From an uncultured Alistipes sp. (GTDB lineage: Bacteria; Bacteroidota; Bacteroidia; Bacteroidales; Rikenellaceae): a stretch of 58,802 nucleotides of DNA. Position 1 is the stretch's first letter. Each line of letters starts with the position of its first letter. A program made the position numbers and the translations under genes. Under the pieces are notes generated by a model. That model was not told the origin of the DNA. It saw only the letters and a program-made list of their open reading frames with translations, and did not search any database. This document shows positions 18,022 to 25,692 of this stretch, piece after piece. The stretch covers positions 1 to 58,802 of the forward strand of contig CANQIF010000013.1 in the NCBI GenBank assembly GCA_947623965.1, written 5' to 3'.

Positions 18022-18564
18022 ATGGCTGTTAAAATTCGTCTGGCACGTCATGGTAAGAAGGGTTTCGCCTTCTATCACATCGTTGCCGCAGATAGCAGAG
18101 CGCCACGTGATGGTAAATTCATCGAAAAGTTGGGCACCTACAACCCCAACACGAATCCTGCTACGATCGACCTGAACTTCGAGAAAGCTCTGGGTTGGTT
18201 ACTCAAAGGCGCACAACCTACGGACACCTGCCGTGCCATCCTCTCCTACAAGGGTGTGCTCTACAAGAAGCACCTGCTGGGCGGCGTCGCCAAGGGCGCA
18301 TTCACCGAGGCCGAGGCCGAGGCCCGCTTCAACAAGTGGATCGACGCCAAGAACGGCAAGATCGAGGCCAAGACCAACAAGCTCGCCACCGACGCCAAGT
18401 CGGTCGAGAAAGCCCGTCTGGCTGCCGAAGCCAAGGTAAACGAGGAGCGTGCCAAGGCCATCGCCGAGAAGAAAGCCGCTGCCGAAGCTGCCGCCAAGGA
18501 GGCCGCAGAAGCTGCTGCCGCCGAGGCTGCGGAGGCTCCCGCCGAGGAGGCTGCCGCCGAATAG
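18022..18564 (+). CDS. rpsP: 30S ribosomal protein S16 with Ala-rich extension
   Basis: A 180-residue protein. Residues 1-80 are the conserved S16 fold ([29 protein letters not shown]). The C-terminal half is a Lys/Ala/Glu-rich helix ending [17 protein letters not shown]; extended S16 is usual in Bacteroidetes. It converges on the BspA-like gene across the terminator at 18615-18647. Confidence 0.96.
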   Translation: MAVKIRLARHGKKGFAFYHIVAADSRAPRDGKFIEKLGTYNPNTNPATIDLNFEKALGWLLKGAQPTDTCRAILSYKGVLYKKHLLGGVAKGAFTEAEAEARFNKWIDAKNGKIEAKTNKLATDAKSVEKARLAAEAKVNEERAKAIAEKKAAAEAAAKEAAEAAAAEAAEAPAEEAAAE

Positions 18565-18614
18565 GCACCGCACGCAACCGCATCGAGGGGCTTCTGACAG
18601 CTCCCCGAAAAAGA

Positions 18615-18647
18615 ATCGCCCCCGCTGGAAATTCCAGCAGGGGCGAT
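18615..18647. terminator. Bidirectional terminator between rpsP and the BspA-like gene
   Basis: Long stem ATCGCCCC-CGCTGGAA / TTCCAGC-GGGGCGAT. On the minus strand it is followed by TCTTTTTC, so it also ends the convergent gene. Confidence 0.8.
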
Positions 18648-18697
18648 CGCTTTGCAAGACGGGTCAGGCTGCTGCCCGGCCGGTCCGCGGCCAACGG

Positions 18698-20749
18698 TTA
18701 CGGAATCGCCTCAATGGTGAAATCCCACCAGATTTCGGCACTCTCGTAGGCGCTGATCGAGGCGGCCGGCACATACACGGGTCCCGTGAAGGTGGCGAAG
18801 AAGGCCTCCTGACCGCCGAGAACCGGAGGCACCGCCGCCCGGCAGGTAACCGATTTCAGGGCGCGGTAGGCGAAGGCCTTGTTGTCGATCCTCTTGATCG
18901 AGGCGGGCAGGTCGATAGCCGACATACGGCACTCGGCGAAAGCGCTGGCACCGATTGTTTCCAATCCTTCCGGGAAAGTAACGGAAGCCAGTCGTATGCA
19001 ACGCTCAAACGTTCCTTCATCTATCATCTTCAGCTTCTTCGGGAGAACAACGGACGTCAGTTGCGAACAATTTTCGAATGCATAATATTCGATCGTTTCT
19101 ATTCCGTCGGGGAAATCGATGGAGGCGAGTTTCTCACAGCCAGAGAAAGCGAACCCCTTGATAGACGTCACGGATTCTGGAATCGTCAGCGAGGCAATAG
19201 CAGTTTCGCTCAACATGCTATCGCTGATGCTCGTGATCCCATCGGGCAAATTGATGGCGGTCAGCGACGAGCACTCATAAAAAGCGCCAACTCCAATTTC
19301 CGTCGCTCCTTGAGGCAATTCGATGCTTGTCAGCGAAGAACATCTCGAAAACGCGTACCCCCCAATTCTTTTTAAACCTTGCGGCAGGACGATATCCGTC
19401 AGCAAGGAACATCCCGAGAAGGCGTACTCCCCGATTCCTTTCAGACCTTGCGGCAGGGTGATGTTCGTCAGCGAGGAACAGTTGTTGAAAGTGCCGTTGC
19501 CGAGTTCCTCCACCCCATCGGGCAGGTTAATCCGCTGCAAGTTCGTACATCCATCAAAAGTGTATTCACCGGTTCCGGTCAATCCTGCGGGCAATTCGAC
19601 TGTCTGCAGCTGCGTACACCCGGAGAAAGTACGGCTGCCGAGTTGCGTCAATCCTGCAGGCAGTTCGATCGACTGCAGCTGCGTACAGTTCTCAAAGGCA
19701 TATTCGCCGATCGTATGGATCGTCTTCGGCAGACGAACCGACGTAACGTTCTTCTCCCGGAAGATGTCGTCCAAGGTAAAGAACAGGTTGCCGAGGGCCT
19801 CATCACCGCGTCCCTGGCCCTCTCCGAGGTTGACCCGGAAGCCATCCCCGTACGGATTGGTCTCGTAGTTGCCCGACAGTTCGATCGGCTGGTTGTCCGC
19901 AGTCGTATAATAGATGTAGTGATCCTCTTCGCTGACGGAGATCCAGCCGCGGAGATTTCCGTCGCCCGGCATCTCGAAGGCGACCGCCTGCCCGGCAGCA
20001 AGTTCGTCCGCCTCCGAAAGTTCGTGGGCATAGGTTCCGAGCAGTACGCGATCCGCATTGAAATGTTCGAGCCCGATACTCGTGGTTCGATAGGGATCGC
20101 TGTCGAATTGGTCACTCTCCCGAAGGGGATTGCCTTCGCTGTCGACGGCCCACCGGTTGGGGGCGACATAAAAATAGGCGTTTCCCTCCTCGTCGGCAAT
20201 GGCGGAGCCGGCCTTGGAAACGCACTCAATCCGGTAATCGTAATTGGAAATCAATTTGAATCCGGTCATGGCCAACGAATCGCCGGGCGTCAGGCCGCCG
20301 ACGCGGATGCGGGAGGTCAGATGCCGGAGGGTCAGCTCCACGCGCGCGGCCGCACCCAACTGCAGCGTACCGAAGCCGCCGCAGACGATTCCGTCATAGA
20401 GCTCCGACTTCTCGGCGAAGAAAGCCGAGACCTCGAACGACTGCTCATTGTCGGGGCCGTACTCGGCGTAGTCCGGCTCCAGGGCGATGCTCCACTCGCT
20501 CTCTCCCCGGGTCATCGTACCGACCTTACCCCAACGTTCACGCAACGTCAGCTGGTCGCCGGCCTGCCACTCCTGCTTGGCAGCACGGCTCTCCGCGTAG
20601 TCCTGCAGGGTGATATCGGCCTCGATCGGCCGCACGACCGCCGTGCCCGGAAGCGCCGGCTGCTGCTGTTCCGCCTCGGCGAGCGGGTCCTCCGTGTGGC
20701 AGGCAGCCAGCGAAAGCGCGGCCGCCGCCCAAAAGAATGCCTTTTTCAT
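18698..20749 (-). CDS. BspA-like leucine-rich repeat surface lipoprotein
   Basis: A 683-residue lipoprotein, signal MKKAFFWAAAALSLAAC. Residues about 30-320 resemble the fimbrillin-type N-terminal region of Bacteroidales surface proteins. From about residue 330 there are a dozen or more LRR_5 (BspA) repeats of the form L-P-x-G-L-x-x-I-G-x-x-A-F-x-x-C-x-x-L-x-x-I, closing with VPPVLGGQEAFFATFTGPVYVPAASISAYESA. Such proteins mediate adhesion to host or bacterial surfaces in relatives. The start at 20749 gives a normal signal peptide; an ATG two codons earlier (20755) is also possible. It follows a 49-residue ORF and an 80-residue regulator on the same strand. Confidence 0.88.
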   Translation of the reverse strand: MKKAFFWAAAALSLAACHTEDPLAEAEQQQPALPGTAVVRPIEADITLQDYAESRAAKQEWQAGDQLTLRERWGKVGTMTRGESEWSIALEPDYAEYGPDNEQSFEVSAFFAEKSELYDGIVCGGFGTLQLGAAARVELTLRHLTSRIRVGGLTPGDSLAMTGFKLISNYDYRIECVSKAGSAIADEEGNAYFYVAPNRWAVDSEGNPLRESDQFDSDPYRTTSIGLEHFNADRVLLGTYAHELSEADELAAGQAVAFEMPGDGNLRGWISVSEEDHYIYYTTADNQPIELSGNYETNPYGDGFRVNLGEGQGRGDEALGNLFFTLDDIFREKNVTSVRLPKTIHTIGEYAFENCTQLQSIELPAGLTQLGSRTFSGCTQLQTVELPAGLTGTGEYTFDGCTNLQRINLPDGVEELGNGTFNNCSSLTNITLPQGLKGIGEYAFSGCSLLTDIVLPQGLKRIGGYAFSRCSSLTSIELPQGATEIGVGAFYECSSLTAINLPDGITSISDSMLSETAIASLTIPESVTSIKGFAFSGCEKLASIDFPDGIETIEYYAFENCSQLTSVVLPKKLKMIDEGTFERCIRLASVTFPEGLETIGASAFAECRMSAIDLPASIKRIDNKAFAYRALKSVTCRAAVPPVLGGQEAFFATFTGPVYVPAASISAYESAEIWWDFTIEAIP

Positions 20750-20781
20750 CGTCATAAAAGCTATTCGGTTAGGTGCGACAT

Positions 20782-20931
20782 TCAGTTGCTCCCGGGCCAC
20801 TCCGGCGTTTCATCATCGAAACTGGGGTATTCGGGGCCCGAAACGGCGAAACCCTGTTCGACGGCCACCTCGACCATCTCGGCGGTCGGGGCCGCATACG
20901 TTTCGGCCCCTTCGTGTTCTTTTCTCAACAT
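20782..20931 (-). CDS. Small acidic protein (49 aa) upstream of BspA-like gene
   Basis: MLRKEHEGAETYAAPTAE then VEVAVEQGFAVSGPEYPSFDDE. It has no signal peptide or membrane segment. Short proteins with a Y-x-A-P-x-x-E-x-V-E-V-x-V-E-Q-G-F pattern are, from memory, common beside surface lipoprotein genes in gut Bacteroidales; function unknown. It ends 32 bp before the BspA-like gene, so the two are likely co-transcribed. The start at 20931 is preferred over 21000, which would overlap a GCGACA palindrome. Confidence 0.65.
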   Translation of the reverse strand: MLRKEHEGAETYAAPTAEMVEVAVEQGFAVSGPEYPSFDDETPEWPGSN

Positions 20932-20972
20932 TGCTTTGATAAATAAAGGATTAAACGGTAGTTGGCGCTTTC

Positions 20973-20986
20973 GCGACACTTGTCGC
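20973..20986. promoter_or_regulatory. GCGACA palindrome downstream of -7 box
   Basis: GCGACACTTGTCGC, a 6-bp stem with 2-bp centre, 12-25 bp downstream of the minus-strand -7 box at 20998-21005. It shares its half-site with the inverted repeat at 21036-21056. Confidence 0.6.
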
Positions 20987-20997
20987 AGCGCTGCAGA

Positions 20998-21005
20998 CAA
21001 AGGTA
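20998..21005 (-). promoter_or_regulatory. -7 box of the small protein/BspA-like unit
   Basis: Minus-strand TACCTTTG; no exact TTTG at -33. Confidence 0.55.
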
Positions 21006-21035
21006 ACGGATCGCTGCGTGAGATCGGCGGCGAAG

Positions 21036-21056
21036 GTGTCGCACAATCCGCGACAC
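21036..21056. promoter_or_regulatory. Inverted repeat GTGTCGC-N7-GCGACAC
   Basis: Perfect 7-bp arms whose right end touches the stop codon of the regulator gene. With 20973-20986 it brackets the promoter of the downstream unit, a pattern expected of a pair of operators. Confidence 0.6.
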
Positions 21057-21298
21057 TACTGTTGCGAAATTTTCCACACCGGCGCCGAAGTCCGGTAGAC
21101 GGCGCTCAGATCGGCGAAGAAATCATGGCGCAGCAGGCAGCTGATCCGCATCAGCAGCTCCGTATCGAGATGCTCGCTCGCCAGCAGCCGGTAGGCGGTG
21201 GAGCGGTCGCACGGCAGCTGACGGGCGAACCAGCTCACCCCGCGCTCCTGCCGCTGCAACTCCGTGCGGATCACCTTGCCGATGTGTATGCGTTCCAT
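21056..21298 (-). CDS. Small HTH DNA-binding protein
   Basis: An 80-residue protein. IGKVIRTELQRQERGVSWFARQLPCDRSTAYRLLASEHLDTELLMRISCLLRHDFFADLS fits a compact lambda-repressor-like HTH (helix 2-turn-helix 3 at FARQLPCDRSTAYRLL) common in Bacteroidales. It is the first gene upstream of the small protein and BspA-like lipoprotein, with matched inverted repeats between, so it is probably their regulator (inference). Confidence 0.8.
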   Translation of the reverse strand: MERIHIGKVIRTELQRQERGVSWFARQLPCDRSTAYRLLASEHLDTELLMRISCLLRHDFFADLSAVYRTSAPVWKISQQ

Positions 21299-21864
21299 GT
21301 TCGGGCGGCCTCTCGGGCTGCTGCACAGACGCCGGCTCCGGGCGTTGATGGTTTCGTGGTTGGGAAAAAGAAAGTGTGGAGCCGATTTTCGTCTATCAAT
21401 CTGAAGGTTGTGGAAGGACCCAAGCAAAAATAAACGACGCAATACCCCACACTCGAATAGATATGGGGCAGGACGCATTTATTGTGCCCGAACCATGATC
21501 TAAACAAGAAGCGAGTGTTGTCCGTCCGACCTTTTGCTTTGAAAACTTCCACATTTTCAGATTGGGACCGTGCGAAAAAACACTTTCAATATGTTCACTT
21601 CAGGCCGAAGCCCTTCGTGAAAGCAAAGATAGCGCTTTTTTTGCCGACGAACAAACACTCGTCGGGGTATTGCGCACAAAAATAAAAAAACGGAGCCGTC
21701 GCAAAGTGCAGCTTTCGCGGCAAGCACGGCTTCGCCGCAGGCACCGGAGCCCGTGCGCAACGGATTGCGGCGGAAGAGTTCGCAAAACAAAAAAATACGC
21801 ATACGATTATTTCGACATATTTCCGGCATTTATTACCTTTGTTTTCTCTTTCGATTTTACGTTT
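21299..21864. other. AT-richer intergenic region between HTH gene and rimM
   Basis: About 570 bp of lower GC content than its surroundings. Frames on both strands are short and lack recognisable domains. Only a -7 box for rimM is seen, at its right end. Confidence 0.5.
21834..21841 (+). promoter_or_regulatory. -7 box of rimM
   Basis: TACCTTTG 23 bp before the rimM ATG; -33 region not exact. Confidence 0.55.
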
Positions 21865-22386
21865 ATGATCGCCGGACGCATCAACAAACTTTTCGGCACG
21901 GGCGGGGGCCTGCGCCTGACCCTCTACGAATCGTTTCCCGAGGATTTCGACCCCGAAACAACGCCGTTTATCGTCGAGATCGACGGCCTCGACGTGCCCC
22001 TCTGGTGCGAGCGTTTCGACTGCGTGGGCGCCTCGGGCGCCGATGTGCGTTTCGCCGACCTCGACACCGACCGTCGCGCCGGGGAGCTCATCGGCAAGGA
22101 GTTCCGCATCGAACCGCCCCAAACCGAGAGCGGAGACGCGACCTCCGATGCGGCGGCGGACGATGAATTTTACCTCGAAGACCTGATCGGCTTCGACGTG
22201 GAGGCAGGCGGACGCCGGGGTACGCTGACCGACTATTACGACAGCGAGGCCAACCCGCTCTTCGAGCTCGCCATCGACGGCCGCAGCGTCCTTGTGCCGG
22301 CGGTCGAGGAGTTCATCGCACACATCGATTTCGAGGGCCGCACGATCAAAATGGTGCTGCCCGACGGGCTTCTCGATCTGGAGTGA
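21865..22386 (+). CDS. rimM: 16S rRNA processing protein RimM
   Basis: A 173-residue protein assisting 30S head maturation. The N-terminal RimM domain begins IAGRINKLFGTGGGLRL. The PRC-barrel half contains EDLIGFDVEAGG, EANPLFELAI and ends IKMVLPDGLLDLE, the Bacteroidetes RimM pattern. The ATG at 21865 starts directly at the conserved domain. Confidence 0.88.
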   Translation: MIAGRINKLFGTGGGLRLTLYESFPEDFDPETTPFIVEIDGLDVPLWCERFDCVGASGADVRFADLDTDRRAGELIGKEFRIEPPQTESGDATSDAAADDEFYLEDLIGFDVEAGGRRGTLTDYYDSEANPLFELAIDGRSVLVPAVEEFIAHIDFEGRTIKMVLPDGLLDLE

Positions 22387-22480
22387 TGATCCGGGCAATC
22401 GGGATAATCCGGTAATCAGGCGGTCGGGCGGCCGGCAGCTGCAAACGCGCTTGCATCGGGTCCACCGATCGATTTTTCCT

Positions 22481-22511
22481 TTGCACTTTTTTCGCATTTT
22501 AGCTACTTTTG
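22481..22511 (+). promoter_or_regulatory. Promoter of lipoprotein gene at 22569
   Basis: TTTG (22481-22484), 19-bp spacer, TACTTTTG (22504-22511). Confidence 0.75.
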
Positions 22512-22568
22512 CGGCCGATTAAAGGCTTTCGGGACCGAACGCACCCGATCGCCGCTATCGAAAAAATT

Positions 22569-23480
22569 ATGGAATCTATGAAAAAATTCATCGGCCGAAA
22601 GGGATGGGCGCTCTGCGCCGTCCTCGGCATGACCTTTACCGTTGCATGTAGCAGCGACGACGGCGACGGCAACGGCCCGCTCGAACCGCCCGTCTACAGC
22701 GAAGAGGCCGTCAAATGCGAATTTACCGATCCGGATGCCCCCTACGAATCGCTCGAGCTGACCGAGAGCGGCGACTACATTCTCGTCGTACAGAATGACG
22801 AGCCGAATGTCGGGCCGGCGCCTTTCGCCGCTTCGCCCCTCCGCGGCATCAGCCGCGCCGAAAGCGGGTCGAACGTCAAGCACGGAACCTATACGAAGAC
22901 CGGAGAGAAGAGCTACGAGCTGACCGGGTTCGGAGCGGTCGCCTTCACCGAGAACAGCATCCGGATCACCCCGAAGAACGGCAGCACAACCACTTATGCA
23001 GTCGATTTCCCGCATCAGCTCCCGACTTCGCATCCGATCGATCTGCTTTGCCGCAGCTGGAAATGCGTGCAGTGGCGCATCGTAGTTCACTCGCCCGAAG
23101 GCAGCTTGGATAAGAGTTTCTCCTCGTTCGATGCGATGAGGCAATTCGCCGACGAGGGCGAGCCGGAAGACAATACCGGCGAAGGCTTCTGGGTTCAACC
23201 GACTTTCGAGGATATCATCCTTTCGAGGTACGGCACCCTGGCGCTGACGGGTCGCGAATACCACGACAACACCTTTTTGGGGGCTACCCTCCTGCCCGAA
23301 CTCTGGACGGCCACCGGCAATAACAAGGGGCGGATGATTCTGTTCGACGATGATCCCGACTACTGCACCTTCGAGGTCAAGAACGGCCGGTTGGTTCTGA
23401 CGGTGAACGATTCGGAGGTGGATGAGGATGGCAGAGAGGAGGCGAAGCTGATCTGCACCTACGCCGAGAACAAGCACTGA
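22569..23480 (+). CDS. Hypothetical lipoprotein
   Basis: A 303-residue protein (294 if started at 22578). The signal peptide ends MTFTVACSSDDGDGNG: Cys followed by Ser and an acidic run, consistent with an exported lipoprotein that may be surface displayed. The mature part is Asp/Glu-rich and has no domain I recognise. It is transcribed alone from the promoter at 22481-22511. Confidence 0.75.
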   Translation: MESMKKFIGRKGWALCAVLGMTFTVACSSDDGDGNGPLEPPVYSEEAVKCEFTDPDAPYESLELTESGDYILVVQNDEPNVGPAPFAASPLRGISRAESGSNVKHGTYTKTGEKSYELTGFGAVAFTENSIRITPKNGSTTTYAVDFPHQLPTSHPIDLLCRSWKCVQWRIVVHSPEGSLDKSFSSFDAMRQFADEGEPEDNTGEGFWVQPTFEDIILSRYGTLALTGREYHDNTFLGATLLPELWTATGNNKGRMILFDDDPDYCTFEVKNGRLVLTVNDSEVDEDGREEAKLICTYAENKH

Positions 23481-23637
23481 TCCGGCCCCGTCCGGAAACG
23501 ACAGCCCCCGACGGCGGATTGCGTTCGTCCGCCGCGGGGATTTTCCAACCGCTGCGCGCCGGAATCCCGGCGCGCACTTTTTTTCTGCAGGGCGGAAGCG
23601 CGGCACAGCACGGTGCAGCACTTCACCTCCATAAAAA

Positions 23638-23669
23638 TTTGGCATTGCTCCCGACTTATGCTATCTTTG
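23638..23669 (+). promoter_or_regulatory. Promoter of the GSCFA gene (family B-like, near-leaderless)
   Basis: TTTG (23638-23641), 20-bp spacer, TATCTTTG (23662-23669), embedded in GGCATTGCTCCCGACTTATG, the same wording as family B modules. The ATG at 23675 is only 5 bp beyond the -7 box. Confidence 0.75.
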
Positions 23670-23674
23670 ACATC

Positions 23675-24655
23675 ATGATATTCCGCACCGAAATCCGCGT
23701 CGCTCCCTTCGAACGGCCAATCGATTACGCCGACCCCGTGCTGGCGCTCGGCTCCTGCTTCGCCGACCTGCTGCGGGAGCGGCTCGCCGCAGCGAAATTC
23801 CACGTCTCGGGCAATTTCGCCGGACCGCTTTACAACCCCCTCTCGATCGCCGACGCGATCCAGCGGGCCGGAAGCGGCCATCGTTACACGACAGCCGACC
23901 TCGACCGCGATGCCGAAGGGCGCTATTTCTGTTACGATACGGCGACCCGTTTCGACAACCCGGAGGCCGCGGCGGTCGCCGCCCGCTGCAACGAGGCGGA
24001 TGAGGCCCTCGGCGAAGCGCTCCGCACGGCCCGCCACCTCGTCGTCACCTTCGGGACAGCCTGGGTCTACCGTCTCCGCACGACGGGCGCCGTGGTCGCC
24101 AACTGCCACCGCCGCCCCGCCGGGCTCTTCCGGCGCGAACGGCTCACGGTCGAGGAGATCGTCGCCCGTTGGTCGGCGCTCATCGAAGGGCCCCTGCAGG
24201 GGCGCCAGCTCATCCTCACCGTCAGCCCGATCCGCCACCTCGGCGACGGGCTCGAAGAGAACGCCCTGAGCAAAGCCCTTCTGCGCGTTGCGGTCGCCGA
24301 GCTCGCCGAGCGCCACCCTGCGGCCGTGCGCTACTTCCCGGCCTTCGAAATTCTGACGGACGACCTGCGCGACTACCGTTTCTACGCCGACGATCTGGTC
24401 CACCCCTCGACGCAGGCCGCCGCCTATATCTGGGAACGCTTCGCCGAGGTGGCCTTCACCCCTGAAACCCGCGCCCTCCTTGCCGAGGTCGAACGCCTCG
24501 CCGCCTTCTGCCGCCACGTGCCCCGCGAAGCCGGCTCGGAGGCCGACCGCCGCGCCTGCGCGGCGCAAATAGAACGGATCGAGCGGAGCGGCCTCGCCCG
24601 AAAAATCGACCTTTCGCACGAGCTCGCACAATTGAAAGCGCGGATCGGACGTTAG
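23675..24655 (+). CDS. GSCFA domain protein
   Basis: A 326-residue protein. ALGSCFADLLRERL near residue 25 gives the family its name; LVVTFGTAWVYR, LTVSPIRHLGDGLEEN and YRFYADDLVHPS follow, as in the GSCFA domain (SGNH-hydrolase-like). The function is unassigned; it may be an esterase acting on glycans (inference). The start at 23675 begins right after a family B promoter, so the mRNA may have almost no 5' leader. Confidence 0.88.
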   Translation: MIFRTEIRVAPFERPIDYADPVLALGSCFADLLRERLAAAKFHVSGNFAGPLYNPLSIADAIQRAGSGHRYTTADLDRDAEGRYFCYDTATRFDNPEAAAVAARCNEADEALGEALRTARHLVVTFGTAWVYRLRTTGAVVANCHRRPAGLFRRERLTVEEIVARWSALIEGPLQGRQLILTVSPIRHLGDGLEENALSKALLRVAVAELAERHPAAVRYFPAFEILTDDLRDYRFYADDLVHPSTQAAAYIWERFAEVAFTPETRALLAEVERLAAFCRHVPREAGSEADRRACAAQIERIERSGLARKIDLSHELAQLKARIGR

Positions 24656-24694
24656 CCTTTCGCAACCGAGAGGCGGCCGGAAGACATCCCGCGG

Positions 24695-25480
24695 AGCCGC
24701 AAATTCAAAATGAAACGCGGGCCGTAGCTTGCGAAGCGCCCGTACGAGCGGACTTGCGGACGCGAGCTGCGGGCCTTCGCCGGGCGAAGCTGCGGCCCGC
24801 TGCGGTTCCATTCGGAACCGCAAATTCAGAATTCAATATTCAAAATTCAGAATGATGATCGGGACGCAGCCTGCGGAGCGCACGCTCGAAGCGGACCTGC
24901 GGAACGCGAGCTGCGGGCCTTCGCGGGGCGAAGCTGCGGCCCGCCGGTCCTGTCGGACCAGCCCAAACTCGGGACCAGCCCGCAGCCGATCGGACGGGCC
25001 TGCGACGTGGAGGAGCAGCCCTCCGCCCGACGGAGCCTGCGGCCCAATGCGCCCGAACGGGCACAAATTCATCATCGGGCTGCAGCCTGCGGAGGAACGG
25101 CGCGAGCGGACCTGCGGGACGCGAGCTGCGGGCCTCCGCTGCCGGGAGGCTGCGGCCCGCCGGTCCCTGCGGGATCGATTTTGCTTGCAGCAAGCCCGCA
25201 ACCGCCGATTTTCGCCGAGCTATTTTGCAGCAAACTCGACTGCGCAGCAGTCGGCAGCCCGCAGCCGCCCCCGGGCGGAGGGCTGCATCCTCGCGCTGCT
25301 CGAAAGCAGGCCCGTCCGCTCGGCTGCGGGCTGCTGCGGCTTCGTTGAAGCTGCAAATTCAGAATTTAATATTCAAAATTACGAAATCGGGGCGCAGCCT
25401 GCGGAGTGCGCGCAAGTTCGGCAACGAACTGCGGGCCTCCGCCGCCGGGAGGCTGCGGCCCGCCGGTCCTGACGGACCGA
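24695..25480 (+). repeat. Family A mosaic array, forward
   Basis: Nearly 790 bp of units between the GSCFA gene and the phosphatase-fold gene. Head motifs at about 24718, 24862, 25078 and 25389. Hairpins: GGTTCC-GGAACC near 24804, GGTCCTGTCGGACC near 24945, GCGCCCGAACGGGC near 25050, GATC-loop forms near 25163, GACTGCGCAGCAGTC near 25238. AT tracts at 24700-24711, 24821-24852 and 25352-25382. No gene. Confidence 0.85.
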
Positions 25481-25483
25481 GCA

Positions 25484-25671
25484 CAAATAAATTTGGCATT
25501 GCGCTCGACTTATTCGTACTTTGGCTGCGCCTTAGATACTCCGCCTCGGCAATGCGCAAATAAATTTGGCATTTTGCCCTCGGCTTTTCGTACTTTGGCT
25601 CCGCCTTAGATACGCCGCCTCGGCAAAATGCAAATAAATTTGCTTTTGCCCTCGGCTTATGCGTATCTTTG
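25484..25671 (+). repeat. Family B tandem promoter array
   Basis: Three units of 73-74 bp (25484-25556, 25557-25630, 25631 onward), each starting CAAATAAATTTG. The first two carry TACTTTGG at 25517 and 25591, the last the good -7 box TATCTTTG at 25664-25671. The -33 TTTG lies in the right arm of a hairpin formed by CGGCAAAATGCAAA and TTTGCTTTTGCC (25622-25650). The last unit drives the gene at 25693. Confidence 0.85.
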
Positions 25672-25692
25672 TCCCACGAAATTCCGAATACG

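Noticed and set aside
21482..21685. Possible 67-residue gene on the plus strand before rimM
   Set aside because: No start context, no domain, mixed composition, and it overlaps another equally poor frame on the other strand.
25669..25692. Earlier start for the phosphatase-fold gene
   Set aside because: It begins within the family B promoter (across the -7 box), and the ATG at 25693 gives a proper signal peptide.
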